This document shows, one piece after another, positions 25,844-35,143 of a DNA stretch of 64,000 nucleotides (within the stretch, counting starts at the first letter, position 1; the number at the start of each line of letters is the position of its first letter). The notes beneath the pieces are model-generated. The model worked only from the letters and a program-made list of their open reading frames with translations, made no database searches and had not been told where the DNA came from. Source of the stretch: CAWIUB01 sp963839175 (lineage in GTDB: Bacteria > Actinomycetota > Actinomycetes > Mycobacteriales > Jatrophihabitantaceae); assembly GCA_963839175.1 (NCBI GenBank), contig CAWIUB010000046.1, positions 1-64,000 on the forward strand, in the 5' to 3' direction. The translations under genes were made by a program, and so were the position numbers.

Positions 25844-27246
25844 CGCACGGCCCGCGCCGTCTGGTCTGCGCCGTCGGATGCAATCACGACGGCGGCGCAG
25901 AAGGATCCGGGACGCAGGTCCGCGAGGTCGCCCACGAGACAGGTGGCTGAGTCGGCGTCCGGACCCTGATGAGCGGCTCGGCCGACCACCACGTCGTCGT
26001 CCACCGCGTCCACCATCACCTCGACATGGTCGCCGACCCGGTCCTCGGCGCGCTGCGCCACCAACTCGTCGGCCAGCGCCGCGATCCGGGCAACCCGCTC
26101 GCGGATGACGTGGTCCGGGAGCTTGCCGCCGAGCGACGCGGCGACCGTCCCGTGCTCATCGGAGTAGCCGAACACACCGAGCGCGTCCAGCCGAGCTTCC
26201 GTCACGAAACGTTCGAGCTCCGCAACGTCGTCCTCCGTCTCACCCGGAAAGCCGACGATCACGTTGCTGCGCACCCCGGCGTCCGGAGCCACGTCTCGGA
26301 TGCGCGCCAGCAGGTCGAGGAACGCCTCCGTCGAGCCGAATCGCTTCATCGCCCGCAGGATGGGCGGGCTCGCGTGTTGGAAGGACAGGTCGAAGTACGG
26401 CGCAACACGTGGGCTGCCGGCGATCGCAGCAAGCAGGCTGGGACGCAGCTCGGCAGGCTGAAGATACGTCAGCCGAACCCGCAGCACGCCGTCGATCGCG
26501 GCCAACTGCGCGAGCAGCTTCTCGAGTGCCCGCGTGTCGCCTAAGTCCTTTCCGTAGGACGTCGAGTTCTCGCTGACCAGCACCAGCTCGCGAACGCCTG
26601 TGTCGGCGAGCCAGCGCGCCTCCGCTAGCACCTCAGTCGGTGGCCTGGACACGAACGCGCCCCGGAAGGACGGGATGGCGCAGAACGCGCAGCGGCGATC
26701 GCATCCCGAGGCGAGCTTGAGGTACGCCGTCGGCGCGTCGTCGGTTCGGCGCCGGGCACTCGGCACCCACGCATGGCCGGGTACGGCGACATCCGCGGTC
26801 GCCGCCGGGCGATACACCGGGGTGACCGGCAGCAGGGTGCGGCGATCCCTTGGCCGGTGTGCCGCAATCGGGTAGCCGGCCGCGACAAGGTCCAGCCGGG
26901 CCGCGATGTCGGGGTACGCGTCGAAGCCGAGGACGGCCGCCACCTCGGGCAACGAGTCCGCGAGCTCGCTGCCGTAACGCTCGGCCAAGCAGCCGACCGC
27001 GACCACCTTCGCGCCGGTGTCGGCCGCGGCGAGCAGCGTGTCGATGGAGTCCTTCTTGGCCGCATCGATAAATCCGCAAGTGTTGACGACGATCAGGTCG
27101 GCCGCGGCCGAGTCGTCCACGAGGGTCCATCCGCCATACGCAAGCCGTCCGGCTAGCTCCTCGGAGTCGACCTCGTTGCGGGCGCAGCCCAAGGATACGA
27201 GCGTGACCGCGCGTGAGGGAGCCGCGCCGGCGACGTGGGATGGCAC
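25840..27246 (-). CDS. rimO: Ribosomal protein uS12 methylthiotransferase RimO
   Basis: A radical-SAM enzyme that methylthiolates an Asp of ribosomal protein uS12. The 468-residue protein starts at GTG. Cys21, Cys57 and Cys86 bind the auxiliary cluster (VSLGCARNEVDSE is the RimO signature). CDRRCAFC (182-189) is the radical-SAM motif. A C-terminal TRAM-like segment extends beyond about 385. It is a paralogue of miaB, also in this window. It heads the rimO-pgsA-cinA cluster. Confidence 0.95.
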   Translation of the reverse strand: MPSHVAGAAPSRAVTLVSLGCARNEVDSEELAGRLAYGGWTLVDDSAAADLIVVNTCGFIDAAKKDSIDTLLAAADTGAKVVAVGCLAERYGSELADSLPEVAAVLGFDAYPDIAARLDLVAAGYPIAAHRPRDRRTLLPVTPVYRPAATADVAVPGHAWVPSARRRTDDAPTAYLKLASGCDRRCAFCAIPSFRGAFVSRPPTEVLAEARWLADTGVRELVLVSENSTSYGKDLGDTRALEKLLAQLAAIDGVLRVRLTYLQPAELRPSLLAAIAGSPRVAPYFDLSFQHASPPILRAMKRFGSTEAFLDLLARIRDVAPDAGVRSNVIVGFPGETEDDVAELERFVTEARLDALGVFGYSDEHGTVAASLGGKLPDHVIRERVARIAALADELVAQRAEDRVGDHVEVMVDAVDDDVVVGRAAHQGPDADSATCLVGDLADLRPGSFCAAVVIASDGADQTARAVR

Positions 27247-27320
27247 GTTGGCAGGTTACCCGCGGTGCACTGCCGATCGGCGATCGAAGCCGGCTGCTGC
27301 GGACCGGATACCGTGCCGCC

Positions 27321-27821
27321 GTGACGCTAATCGTTCGCCGCGCGAGGACCGCTGACGTGCCCACCATCAAGGCCCTGGTCGACCACTACGCGGGTTCTGG
27401 TCGCAAGCTGCTCGCCAAGGAGCTGGTCGGCCTCTATGAGGACATCGCCGACTTCCGCGTCGCCGTGCTCGACGGAATCGTCGTGGGCTGCGGCGCCCTG
27501 CACGTGCTGTGGGCGGATCTCGGCGAGATCCGCACCGTGGCCGTGCACCCGAACTACACCAAGCGCGGGATTGGCGGCGCCGTGCTCGCCGAGCTCCTGG
27601 TCAGCGCGCGGGAACTCGGCTTGTCCCGGCTGTTTGCCCTCACGTTCCAGACGTCGTTCTTCGCTCGGGCCGGGTTCGTGCCGATCGAGGGAACGCCGGT
27701 CGATCCGGACACCTACGATGCCCTGCGCCGGTCCTACGATCCTGGCGTCGCGGAGTTTCTGGGACTGGAGTACGTCAAGCCGAACACCCTGGGCAACACC
27801 CGGATGCTCCTGACCCTCTGA
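27321..27821 (+). CDS. argA: N-acetylglutamate synthase, single-domain GNAT type
   Basis: It makes N-acetylglutamate for arginine synthesis. The 166-residue protein starts at GTG 27321. The sequence IVRRARTADVPTIKALVDHYAGSGRKLLAKELVGLYEDIADF and the acetyl-CoA loop VHPNYTKRGIGGAVLAELL match the short actinobacterial ArgA represented by Rv2747 of M. tuberculosis, which also sits next to ftsK and pgsA. It lacks the amino-acid-kinase domain of classical ArgA. Confidence 0.88.
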   Translation: MTLIVRRARTADVPTIKALVDHYAGSGRKLLAKELVGLYEDIADFRVAVLDGIVVGCGALHVLWADLGEIRTVAVHPNYTKRGIGGAVLAELLVSARELGLSRLFALTFQTSFFARAGFVPIEGTPVDPDTYDALRRSYDPGVAEFLGLEYVKPNTLGNTRMLLTL

Positions 27822-27953
27822 CTGCGGCGCCCTCTGATCACGCCAGGTATCCCTCCAGTCACAAGGGACGCGACACGCCACATTGGCTTCTTCTACCTCA
27901 TCAATAACATGAGTCCCACCGGTTACGGTTCGCTCGATCAGGAAGGACCGCCG

Positions 27954-27977
27954 ATGAGCAAGCGCGAACGTCAATGA
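27954..27977 (+). CDS. Possible seven-residue leader peptide
   Basis: The frame MSKRERQ is preceded by AGGAAGG at a good distance (27941-27947). Its stop overlaps (ATGA) a 50-codon open frame at 27974-28129 (MTATDGTSTTDAIGWSRR) that runs into the ftsK 3' end. I cannot recognise either peptide. It could be a chance ribosome-binding-like sequence. Confidence 0.2.
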   Translation: MSKRERQ

Positions 27978-28085
27978 CCGCGACGGACGGTACGAGTACG
28001 ACCGACGCCATCGGCTGGTCCCGCCGGGTGGTTGGCTTCCGGGCTGAGCGACTCGGACGCCACCACAGCGGACTACGTGCGGTTC

Positions 28086-30557
28086 TCAGCTGGCGTCGGA
28101 TGTGTTACCGGGCGCGCCACCGCCGATAGGGGCGGAGTCCAGACCGGGCGGCGAGGAATCCTCGGTTTCGATCAGATCGTCCGCGCTGCCGCCGTTTCGC
28201 AGCGCGGACATCAGCCCGGATAGCTCGTCGGGCTTCACCAGCACGTCGCGCGCCTTCGACCCTTCGGACGGGCCGACGATGGCTCGCGACTCCATCAGGT
28301 CCATCAGCCGGCCGGCCTTGGCGAAGCCGACGCGCAGCTTGCGCTGCAGCATCGAGGTGGAGCCAAACTGGGTCGATACCACCAGTTCGACCGCGGCCAG
28401 GAACAGGTCGAGGTCGTCGCCGATGTCCTCGTCGATCTCCCTGCGCGCGGCCTGCGCCGCGGTCACGTCGTCGCGATACGCTGGCTGCAGTTGGGACTTG
28501 CAGTGCTCGACGATGCGGCGGATCTCGGGATCCGTCACGAACGCGCCCTGGATGCGAGCCGGTTTGGACGCGCCCATCGGCAGGAACAGCGCGTCGCCCT
28601 TGCCGAGCAGCTTCTCGGCGCCGGGCTGGTCGAGGATCACCCGTGAATCGGCCAGGGACGAGGTCTTGAATCCCAGTCGTGACGGGACATTCGCCTTGAT
28701 CAGACCGGTGACGACGTCGACCGACGGGCGCTGCGTGGCGATGATCAAGTGGATGCCAGCCGCACGGGCGAGCTGGGTGACCCGCACGACTGCGTCCTCC
28801 ACGTCCCGCGGCGCGATCATCATCAGGTCGGCCAGCTCGTCGACGATCACCAGCAGGTATGGGTAGGTCGTGTACACACGCTCGGAGCCGGGCGGTGCGA
28901 GCAGCTCGCCGTTGCGGACCTTGCGGTTGAAATCGTCGATGTGCCGCACGCCCGAGGCCTCCATGTCCTCGTAACGCAGCTCCATCTCCCGCACCACCCA
29001 GCCGAGGGCGTCTGCCGCCTTCTTCGGGTTCGTGATCACTGGCGTAACCAGGTGCGGAATCCCTTGGTAAGCGGCGAATTCCACCCGCTTCGGATCGACG
29101 AGAACCATGCGCACCTGATCCGGCGTCGCGCGCGTGAGCACCGACAGGATCAGGGAGTTGATCCAGCTGGACTTGCCCGCGCCGGTGGCCCCCGCCACGA
29201 GCAGGTGCGGCATCCGGGTCAGATTGGCCATCACGAAGCCGCCCTCGACGTCCTTGCCGAGGGCGACGACCATCGGATGGTGATCGCGCTGGGCGATCGG
29301 TGCCCGCAGTACATCGCCGAGCATGACCACTTCGGGGTCGGCATTGGGGATCTCGATGCCAACCGCGCTCTTGCCCGGGATGGGGCTGATGATGCGCACG
29401 TCCGGGCTCTTGACGGCGTAGGCGATGTTGCGCGTCAGCTGGGTGATCCGCTCCACCTTGACGCCCGGCCCCAGCTCCACCTCGTAACGCGTCACGGTGG
29501 GGCCACGGCTGAAGCCGGTCACCGAGCAGTCGACAGCGAACTCAGCGAAGACCTGTTGCAGGGACGAGATGACCACGTCGTTGGCCTTGGTGTGCTGGTG
29601 GTGGGGGCTGCCTGAGGCGAGATCCTTCAGCGACGGCAGGGTGTACAGGCCCGCACCGCCACTTAGTTCGAGCTGGACGGGCGAGGTGATCGGCGGCAGA
29701 TCCTCGTCCGCCGCAGGCTTGGCCACGCGCGGCTTGCGCGGGCCTGCACTCGGCTGCCCGTCGTCGGCGGCGTCCCGTGGCGTGCTGTCCCCGAGCTTCG
29801 GCAGGGCGGACGTCGTGGCGCCTTCCTCGGCGCCGGGTGCCACGGCTGAGCCTGCGCCGACGACCTGGCCGAGGTTCGCCGGAGGCTGTCCCCGCACCCC
29901 GCGATGGAACAGTGCCCAAACCTGGCGGGGCAGTTGGCGGAGGGGCGTCGCGGTCAGCACCAAGACACCGAACACCCCGAGCACGAACAGCAGCGGCACG
30001 GCCACGACGCCCGACAGCCCCCGCTCGAGCGGTGCGGCGACGCCCGCGCCGATCAGTCCCGCCGCGTGGGAACGGCTGTCAGCGGTGGACGGCGAGCCGG
30101 CGCCCAAGTGCACAAGGCCCAGCACGGCAACGGTCAGTGTTACCGCGCCGACCAGGATGCGGCCGCGTTGCTCGGGACGGGGCACCTGCCGCAGCATGTG
30201 CACGCCGGTCGCCAAGAGGACCACGGGCAGCACCAGCGCGCCGTTGCCCACCGCGAGACGGCACAGTGCGGTCAGCGCCCGACCCACGGGCCCCGCTGCA
30301 TGGGCCCAGATAGCTGCCGAAATGATCAAGCCGACGACGAGGACGCTCAACCCAGCTGCATCCCGGCGATGCGCGGCGTCGATATCACGAGCGGTGGCCG
30401 CCTGCCGGCCCAGCGCCCTGGCGAGGTGCCCGACCAGCCGCGCCAGGCCATGCCAGATGGCCGCGATTGCCCGGCCGAGCACGGTCAGCGGGCCCGGTCG
30501 GGGTGCTCGCTTGACGCGTGCCGCTGGCCGTTTCGCGGGCCGACCGCGGCCACGCAT
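28086..30557 (-). CDS. ftsK: DNA translocase FtsK
   Basis: It pumps chromosome ends to each side of the division septum. The 823-residue protein starts at ATG 30557 (a TTG 19 codons upstream is possible). It has a basic N-terminus, four or five membrane helices over about 50-200, a Pro/Ala-rich linker, then the motor: Walker A VAGATGAGKSS near 450 and LVIVDELADLMM near 560. The C-terminal gamma winged helix reads DLFLAAVELVVSTQFGSTSMLQRKLRVGFAKAGRLMDLME. It is in the expected place beside argA. Confidence 0.95.
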   Translation of the reverse strand: MRGRGRPAKRPAARVKRAPRPGPLTVLGRAIAAIWHGLARLVGHLARALGRQAATARDIDAAHRRDAAGLSVLVVGLIISAAIWAHAAGPVGRALTALCRLAVGNGALVLPVVLLATGVHMLRQVPRPEQRGRILVGAVTLTVAVLGLVHLGAGSPSTADSRSHAAGLIGAGVAAPLERGLSGVVAVPLLFVLGVFGVLVLTATPLRQLPRQVWALFHRGVRGQPPANLGQVVGAGSAVAPGAEEGATTSALPKLGDSTPRDAADDGQPSAGPRKPRVAKPAADEDLPPITSPVQLELSGGAGLYTLPSLKDLASGSPHHQHTKANDVVISSLQQVFAEFAVDCSVTGFSRGPTVTRYEVELGPGVKVERITQLTRNIAYAVKSPDVRIISPIPGKSAVGIEIPNADPEVVMLGDVLRAPIAQRDHHPMVVALGKDVEGGFVMANLTRMPHLLVAGATGAGKSSWINSLILSVLTRATPDQVRMVLVDPKRVEFAAYQGIPHLVTPVITNPKKAADALGWVVREMELRYEDMEASGVRHIDDFNRKVRNGELLAPPGSERVYTTYPYLLVIVDELADLMMIAPRDVEDAVVRVTQLARAAGIHLIIATQRPSVDVVTGLIKANVPSRLGFKTSSLADSRVILDQPGAEKLLGKGDALFLPMGASKPARIQGAFVTDPEIRRIVEHCKSQLQPAYRDDVTAAQAARREIDEDIGDDLDLFLAAVELVVSTQFGSTSMLQRKLRVGFAKAGRLMDLMESRAIVGPSEGSKARDVLVKPDELSGLMSALRNGGSADDLIETEDSSPPGLDSAPIGGGAPGNTSDAS

Positions 30558-30646
30558 CCCGGTAGCTCCAGCCACTGGACAACCGTAACGGTGATCTGCA
30601 CGCTTGCCGGGCAACGCGCTGCTGTGTCGTCGACCCGATCGTTGTG

Positions 30647-31540
30647 CTAGAGCCCTGCGGCGACCAGGTCCTCACGCAGCTGCAAGATTTCGGGCTCGGT
30701 GGCGTCAACGAGCGGGGGGCGCACCGGCCCGACGTCCAGGCCACGCAGTCGCAATCCGGCCTTGACCAGGATCGTGCCCTGGGTGCGGAAGATCCCCTTG
30801 TAGATAGGCAGCAGCTGCTGGTGCAGCCGCAGCGCCTCGGCGACGTCGCCTCGTTCGTAGGCCTCGATCAGCCGCTTGGTCCCGACCCCCGTGAAGTGCG
30901 TCGACGTGCCGATCACTCCGACGCCGCCCACCGCGATCATCGGCAGGGTCAGCGCGTCCTCGCCGCAGTAGTATGCGAGGCCGGTCTCGGCGATCACCCG
31001 GGCGGACGCGGCCAGGTCGCCCTTTGCGTCCTTGACCCCGACGATCCGCGGATGCTCAGCCAGCTCCAACAGGGTCTCCGTGGCGATCGGCGTGCCGGTG
31101 CGCGTGGGAATGTCGTAGAGCAGCATCGGCAGCTCGGTGGCATCGGCCACCGAGCGGAAGTGGCGCAGCAGTCCGGGCTGCGGCGGCCTGGAGTAGTACG
31201 GGGTCACGACCAGCAGGCCGTGCGCACCGGACTTGGCCGCCTGCTCGGCCAGGTGGATCGTGTGAGCGGTGTCGAAGGTCCCGACCCCTGCAACCACCTG
31301 CGCACGATCGCCGACGACGTCGACCACCGCGCGGACCAGATCGGCCTTCTCCGCGTCGCTGGTGGTCGGCGCCTCGCCGGTGGTGCCGTTGATCACCAGC
31401 GCGTCGTTGTGCTGTTCGTCGACCAGATGCCTGGCAAGCTCGGCGGCTCGATCCAGATCGAGCTCACCGGCCGGCCCGAACGGGGTGACCATGGCGGTGA
31501 GCAGCCGCCCGAACGGGCGGGCACTGTCAGCTGGGGGCAT
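30647..31540 (-). CDS. dapA: 4-hydroxy-tetrahydrodipicolinate synthase
   Basis: The first dedicated step of lysine/diaminopimelate synthesis, condensing pyruvate with aspartate semialdehyde. The 297-residue TIM-barrel protein carries the TTGEAPTTS substrate loop, LLYDIPTRTG with the catalytic Tyr, and GVKDAKGDL with the Schiff-base Lys. It follows thyX (22-nt gap) on the same strand; mycobacteria share the order. Confidence 0.96.
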   Translation of the reverse strand: MPPADSARPFGRLLTAMVTPFGPAGELDLDRAAELARHLVDEQHNDALVINGTTGEAPTTSDAEKADLVRAVVDVVGDRAQVVAGVGTFDTAHTIHLAEQAAKSGAHGLLVVTPYYSRPPQPGLLRHFRSVADATELPMLLYDIPTRTGTPIATETLLELAEHPRIVGVKDAKGDLAASARVIAETGLAYYCGEDALTLPMIAVGGVGVIGTSTHFTGVGTKRLIEAYERGDVAEALRLHQQLLPIYKGIFRTQGTILVKAGLRLRGLDVGPVRPPLVDATEPEILQLREDLVAAGL

Positions 31541-31562
31541 GGGTCAAAACTACCCTGCGGGG

Positions 31563-32315
31563 CTATCCCTCGCTGACCAGCGGCGAGGACGCGACCTCGG
31601 TACCGTCGGGCAGCGTGGTGATCTCGAAGTCAGCGAACGCGTTCGGCGCGATGCGCTGCAATTCGCGCAGGCACGTCACGGCCAGCGCGCGGATCTCGAT
31701 GTCGGCGTGTTCGGAGGCGCGCATCGCGACGAAGTGGCGCCAAGCACGGTAGTTGCCGGTAACCACCATGCGCGTCTCGGTGGCGTTCGGCAGCACCGCC
31801 CGGGCAGCCTGCCGGGCCTGCTTGCGGCGCAGCGTCGCCTGTTCCACGTCGGCGAACTTCTTCTCCAGGCCTTCGAGCAGTTCGGTGTATGCGCGGACCG
31901 CAGCCCCGGACGCGTCGACGAACTTGGCGTGCAACTCGGGATCGTCGGCGATCACGTGTGGCTCGACCATCGCTGCATCGCGCTCCGGGACGTACCGTTG
32001 CGACAACTGCGAGTAGGAGAAGTGCCGGTGGCGGATCAGCTCGTGGGTGAGCGAGCGGGAGATCCCGGTCAGGTAGAAGGTCACACTGCCGTGCTCGAGC
32101 ACCGATAGGTGGCCCACTTCGAGAATGTGCCGCAGATAACCGGCGTTGGTCGCCGTCGAGGGATTGGGCTTCTTCCACGATTGGTAGCAAGCGCGACCCG
32201 CGAACTCGGCGAGCGCCTCGCCGCCTTCGGCGTCAGTGTCCCAGGGCACGCCAGGCGGGATCTCGAAGTGCGTCCACGCGATCGGCTGGACCTTGGGAGA
32301 GACGATCTCGGGCAC
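31563..32315 (-). CDS. thyX: FAD-dependent thymidylate synthase ThyX
   Basis: It methylates dUMP to dTMP using methylenetetrahydrofolate and FAD. The start is GTG 32315 with GAGGAG upstream, giving 250 residues. The ThyX signature R-H-R-x7-S is at 95-105 (RHRHFSYSQLSQRY). With nrdJ and nrdR it belongs to DNA precursor supply, but it is not linked to them in one operon. Confidence 0.96.
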   Translation of the reverse strand: MPEIVSPKVQPIAWTHFEIPPGVPWDTDAEGGEALAEFAGRACYQSWKKPNPSTATNAGYLRHILEVGHLSVLEHGSVTFYLTGISRSLTHELIRHRHFSYSQLSQRYVPERDAAMVEPHVIADDPELHAKFVDASGAAVRAYTELLEGLEKKFADVEQATLRRKQARQAARAVLPNATETRMVVTGNYRAWRHFVAMRASEHADIEIRALAVTCLRELQRIAPNAFADFEITTLPDGTEVASSPLVSEG

Positions 32316-32428
32316 GCGGGTTGCTCCTCGGGCACGCTGCCAATGCCCGGCCAGCCTAACCTTCCGGTCGGCCGCGGTCGCTCGCGGCACGCCGGCACAG
32401 CCTGATTCAGGGTCATGCCAAGTAGACG

Positions 32429-32465
32429 TTGCAGTGACGCTATTGGTGGTGTCATAATGGCGTCA
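32429..32465 (+). promoter_or_regulatory. Leaderless promoter with overlapping inverted repeat
   Basis: TTGCAG (32429-32434) and CATAAT (32453-32458), 18 bp apart, form a good promoter whose start site would coincide with the ATG at 32465, so the mRNA is probably leaderless. Arms TGACGCTATT (32435-32444) and AATGGCGTCA (32456-32465) are inverted repeats with one mismatch. They flank the spacer and -10, an ideal operator for autorepression by the encoded DNA-binding protein. Confidence 0.6.
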
Positions 32466-32974
32466 TGCAACTTCGCGAATACGTCCGGCAAGTGGAGGAC
32501 CAACTGCGCGGCGCAGCTGCCCTCGGGGACGAGAGAACCCAGCAAGTCGCCGCGACCCTGACCGCGACAGCCGATGCGTCGGTGCGGCTGGCCGTCTTCA
32601 GCGCCGTGTCGGCTGCCGCTGACGAGATAACGACCGCGTTGCTCGACGCCGACGTGGCCGGCTCGCCGTCGGTCGGCGTGGCCCTGGACGGCGACGAAGT
32701 GCGAGTCCACGTTGCGCTGGTGCCTACCGAGCACGATGCGCAGCGCGACCACGCCGACGGCAGCGACGCCACGGCACGGATCTCGCTGCGCCTGCCCGAG
32801 ACGCTCAAGGGCGACGTCGAACGTGCCGCGGCGCGCGATTCGGTGTCCGTCAACACCTGGCTGGTTCGCGCCGCAAGTTCCGCACTCAGCGGGCGCGGTG
32901 CCGCCGGTAGGCCGGGGTCGCCCACATCCACGGGCCGCGGAGCCCACCGCATTACCGGCTGGGTCACTGGATGA
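32465..32974 (+). CDS. Ribbon-helix-helix (Arc/HicB-like) domain protein
   Basis: A 169-residue protein. Residues about 100-138 (ARISLRLPETLKGDVERAAARDSVSVNTWLVRAASSAL) form a ribbon-helix-helix DNA-binding motif of the type in HicB/Arc regulators. The N-terminal 95 residues are an Ala/Asp-rich helical region I do not recognise. Its stop overlaps an upstream ATG of the DUF4097 gene, so the two are one transcript. No HicA-like toxin is nearby, which argues against a standard toxin-antitoxin pair. It probably regulates its own operon. Confidence 0.75.
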   Translation: MQLREYVRQVEDQLRGAAALGDERTQQVAATLTATADASVRLAVFSAVSAAADEITTALLDADVAGSPSVGVALDGDEVRVHVALVPTEHDAQRDHADGSDATARISLRLPETLKGDVERAAARDSVSVNTWLVRAASSALSGRGAAGRPGSPTSTGRGAHRITGWVTG

Positions 32975-33003
32975 CTCAGCCGCCACTCACTGAGGAGCGC
33001 TTC

Positions 33004-33822
33004 ATGACCACCACCGACACCGTGACCCGTACCTTTCCGCTGTCCGGCCCCATCAATCTGGACTGCCGCCTCGGCCTCGGGTCGGTCGTCGTGCGAGCCC
33101 AGGATGACGTGAGCGAGGCCATCGTCGCGTTGACGCCGCGAACCCCGGGCTCCGACATCGCCGATCGGACGATCGCCGAGATGCGCGGCCGCACGCTCAC
33201 CGTGCGTAGCCCCAAGCCGAAGTTCCTGGAACACGACGCCCTGGACGTCGAGATCACCGTCCCCTCCAGCACCGCACTGAAGATGAGTACGTACGGCGCC
33301 GACATCACGGTCATCGGCCGAAGCGGCGGTGCCGACGTCGCCTCCGGCGCCACCTCCATCGAGCTGGACCAGGTCGACGGCGATCTTCGGTTGCGTTACG
33401 GCAGCGGGCCCGCGCGGGTACACCGGGTCACCGGCGCGGCGGTCGTAAAGTCGGGATCGGGCAACGTCACGTTTGGCGAGGCCGGCCAGGTGACGATGGC
33501 TTGCGGCACCGGCGATCTGACGATCGACGTGGCGCACGGCCGCGTACACATGCGTGCCGGCACTGGCCAGGTGCACATCGGAGCGGCCGAGGACGACGTC
33601 GACCTGGTGAGTGGCTCCGGCGGTCTGGCGATTGGCCTTCGTCCCGGTCAGACGGCACGGCTGGACGTGACCACCGGAGCGGGACGGCTGCACTCCGACC
33701 TGCCGGTCGAGGACGCCGCACCGGCCACCGGCCAGCCGATCACGATCCGGGCCCGCACAGGCAGCGGCGACGTTCGGCTGTTCCGCGCGGATCAGGCCAG
33801 CTCACCGGACAGCGCGGCGTAA
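33004..33822 (+). CDS. DUF4097 family beta-strand repeat protein
   Basis: A 272-residue protein made of short beta repeats with the pattern G-x-G-x-V (SVVVRAQDD, GADITVIGRSGGADVASGATSIELDQVDGDLRLRYGSGP, VKSGSGNVTF, ACGTGDLTID, RAGTGQVHIG, TGSGDVRLF), as in DUF4097 (putative adhesin/toastrack-like) proteins. No signal peptide or membrane helix is evident, so it is likely cytoplasmic. The start at 33004 has GAGGAG upstream; ATG 32971 overlapping the previous gene is an alternative. The function of this family is unknown, though it is often encoded beside small DNA-binding regulators. Confidence 0.75.
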   Translation: MTTTDTVTRTFPLSGPINLDCRLGLGSVVVRAQDDVSEAIVALTPRTPGSDIADRTIAEMRGRTLTVRSPKPKFLEHDALDVEITVPSSTALKMSTYGADITVIGRSGGADVASGATSIELDQVDGDLRLRYGSGPARVHRVTGAAVVKSGSGNVTFGEAGQVTMACGTGDLTIDVAHGRVHMRAGTGQVHIGAAEDDVDLVSGSGGLAIGLRPGQTARLDVTTGAGRLHSDLPVEDAAPATGQPITIRARTGSGDVRLFRADQASSPDSAA

Positions 33823-33831
33823 CGGCCGCCG

Positions 33832-35079
33832 CTACTGCGCGCCTTCGAACGCCTTGGTGAGCGGCACGGCCAGATCACCTCGATCGGCGACCTCAACCCC
33901 GCCGAGCCCGAGCCAGCCGGCTATCTCGGTCAGCTCGGCGGCGAGCTCAGTGGCGACATACGCCAGGTCGACGCCCAGTTCGGCGAATGCCCCTTGCACC
34001 CGGAGGACCCCAGCTCGCCGGTCGGACTTCAGATCAACCCGGGCGACCAGCGACTCCCCCAGCAGGAACGGCAAGACGTAGTAGCCGTGCACCCGTTTGG
34101 CCGCTGGCGTGTAGATCTCGACGCGGTACCGGAAGCCGAACAGCCGCTCGGTGCGCTCCCGGAACCAGATCAGCGGATCGAACGGGCTGAGCAACGCCCG
34201 CGCCGTGACCCGCCGTGGGCGGCGCGCCGCCGGCCACAGATAGGCCGGTGCCCGCCAGCCGGCCACCTCCACCGGCACCAGCTCGCCGGCCTCTACCAGC
34301 TCCGCGACCCGCAGCTTCGACTCGGCGCGGGGTAGCCGGAAGTAGTCGCCGAGGTCGGGCTCGGTGCCGATACCGTAAGCCCGCGCGGCGATCCGCACCA
34401 GCTCTCGCTGCGCCTCGTCGACGGGGGGCGTGGGTACGTCGAGCACCTGCGCGGGCAGGACCCGCTCGGGCAGGTCGTAGTAGCGCTCGAAGTTGACCCG
34501 GCGAGCGGCGGTGACCCGCCCGGCCCAGAACAGGTACTCGAGCGCGACCTTGCCGTCGTGCCAGTTCCACATCTCGCCGGGTTTACGCGCCACCGGATCC
34601 GCTCCGGTGTCACCCGCTCGGATCGGGCCGTTGGCCCGGACCAGGTCGTACACCTCGGTCACCAGATGCGGGAAGTCGCGCGCCAGCTGCGACATCCGGC
34701 CCCAGGCGTCGACGTCGGCGCGCGCCATCCGCCACCGCAGGTAGGGCTGCAGCCGGACGGGGAGCAACGAGGCCTCGTGGGCCCAGTACTCGAAGTACTC
34801 CCGGCGCGGCGTCCCGGTCGTGTGCACGGCGAGCCGATCGAGCGCCTCCCGCGGGTACGGCCCGAGGCGAGCGAACACCGGCAGGTAGTGCGATCGGCTG
34901 AAGACGTTGACAGAGTCCAGCTGCAGCAGACCGATCCGGTCCAGGACCCGCCTGACATGGCGCGCGTCGACCCGGCCGGACGGACGGGGATCGGCGAAAC
35001 CCTGGGCGGCGAGCGCAATCCGCCGCACGGCCGGCGGCGTGAGTCGCTCCGCCGCAGGCGGGGTCGGCGCTGCTGGCAC
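33832..35079 (-). CDS. Winged-helix DNA glycosylase of the YcaQ/AlkX (HTH_42) family
   Basis: A 415-residue protein with the HTH_42 layout. The motif GLLQLDSVNVFSRSHYLPVFARLGPYPR (about 49-76) contains Q-L-D, the Q-hydrophobic-D catalytic pattern of YcaQ-type enzymes; the AlkZ branch has Q-hydrophobic-Q. The later segments EYFEYWAHEASLLP and LLSPFDPLIWFRERTERLFGFRYRVEIY are also typical. Family members unhook DNA interstrand crosslinks or excise alkylated bases. It is convergent with the DUF4097 gene and divergent from dedA. Confidence 0.88.
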   Translation of the reverse strand: MPAAPTPPAAERLTPPAVRRIALAAQGFADPRPSGRVDARHVRRVLDRIGLLQLDSVNVFSRSHYLPVFARLGPYPREALDRLAVHTTGTPRREYFEYWAHEASLLPVRLQPYLRWRMARADVDAWGRMSQLARDFPHLVTEVYDLVRANGPIRAGDTGADPVARKPGEMWNWHDGKVALEYLFWAGRVTAARRVNFERYYDLPERVLPAQVLDVPTPPVDEAQRELVRIAARAYGIGTEPDLGDYFRLPRAESKLRVAELVEAGELVPVEVAGWRAPAYLWPAARRPRRVTARALLSPFDPLIWFRERTERLFGFRYRVEIYTPAAKRVHGYYVLPFLLGESLVARVDLKSDRRAGVLRVQGAFAELGVDLAYVATELAAELTEIAGWLGLGGVEVADRGDLAVPLTKAFEGAQ

Positions 35080-35143
35080 GCTTGCGGACTCTACGGACCT
35101 GCCACGACAGCGCGTACCGGCCTGTTCGTGTCAAGATGCGAGG

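Noticed and set aside
27327..27974. Minus-strand frame opposite argA
   Set aside because: The plus strand encodes a clear GNAT; this frame is its shadow.
32465..32974. HicAB toxin-antitoxin system
   Set aside because: Only the ribbon-helix-helix part resembles HicB; no HicA-like small toxin is adjacent and the neighbour is a DUF4097 protein.
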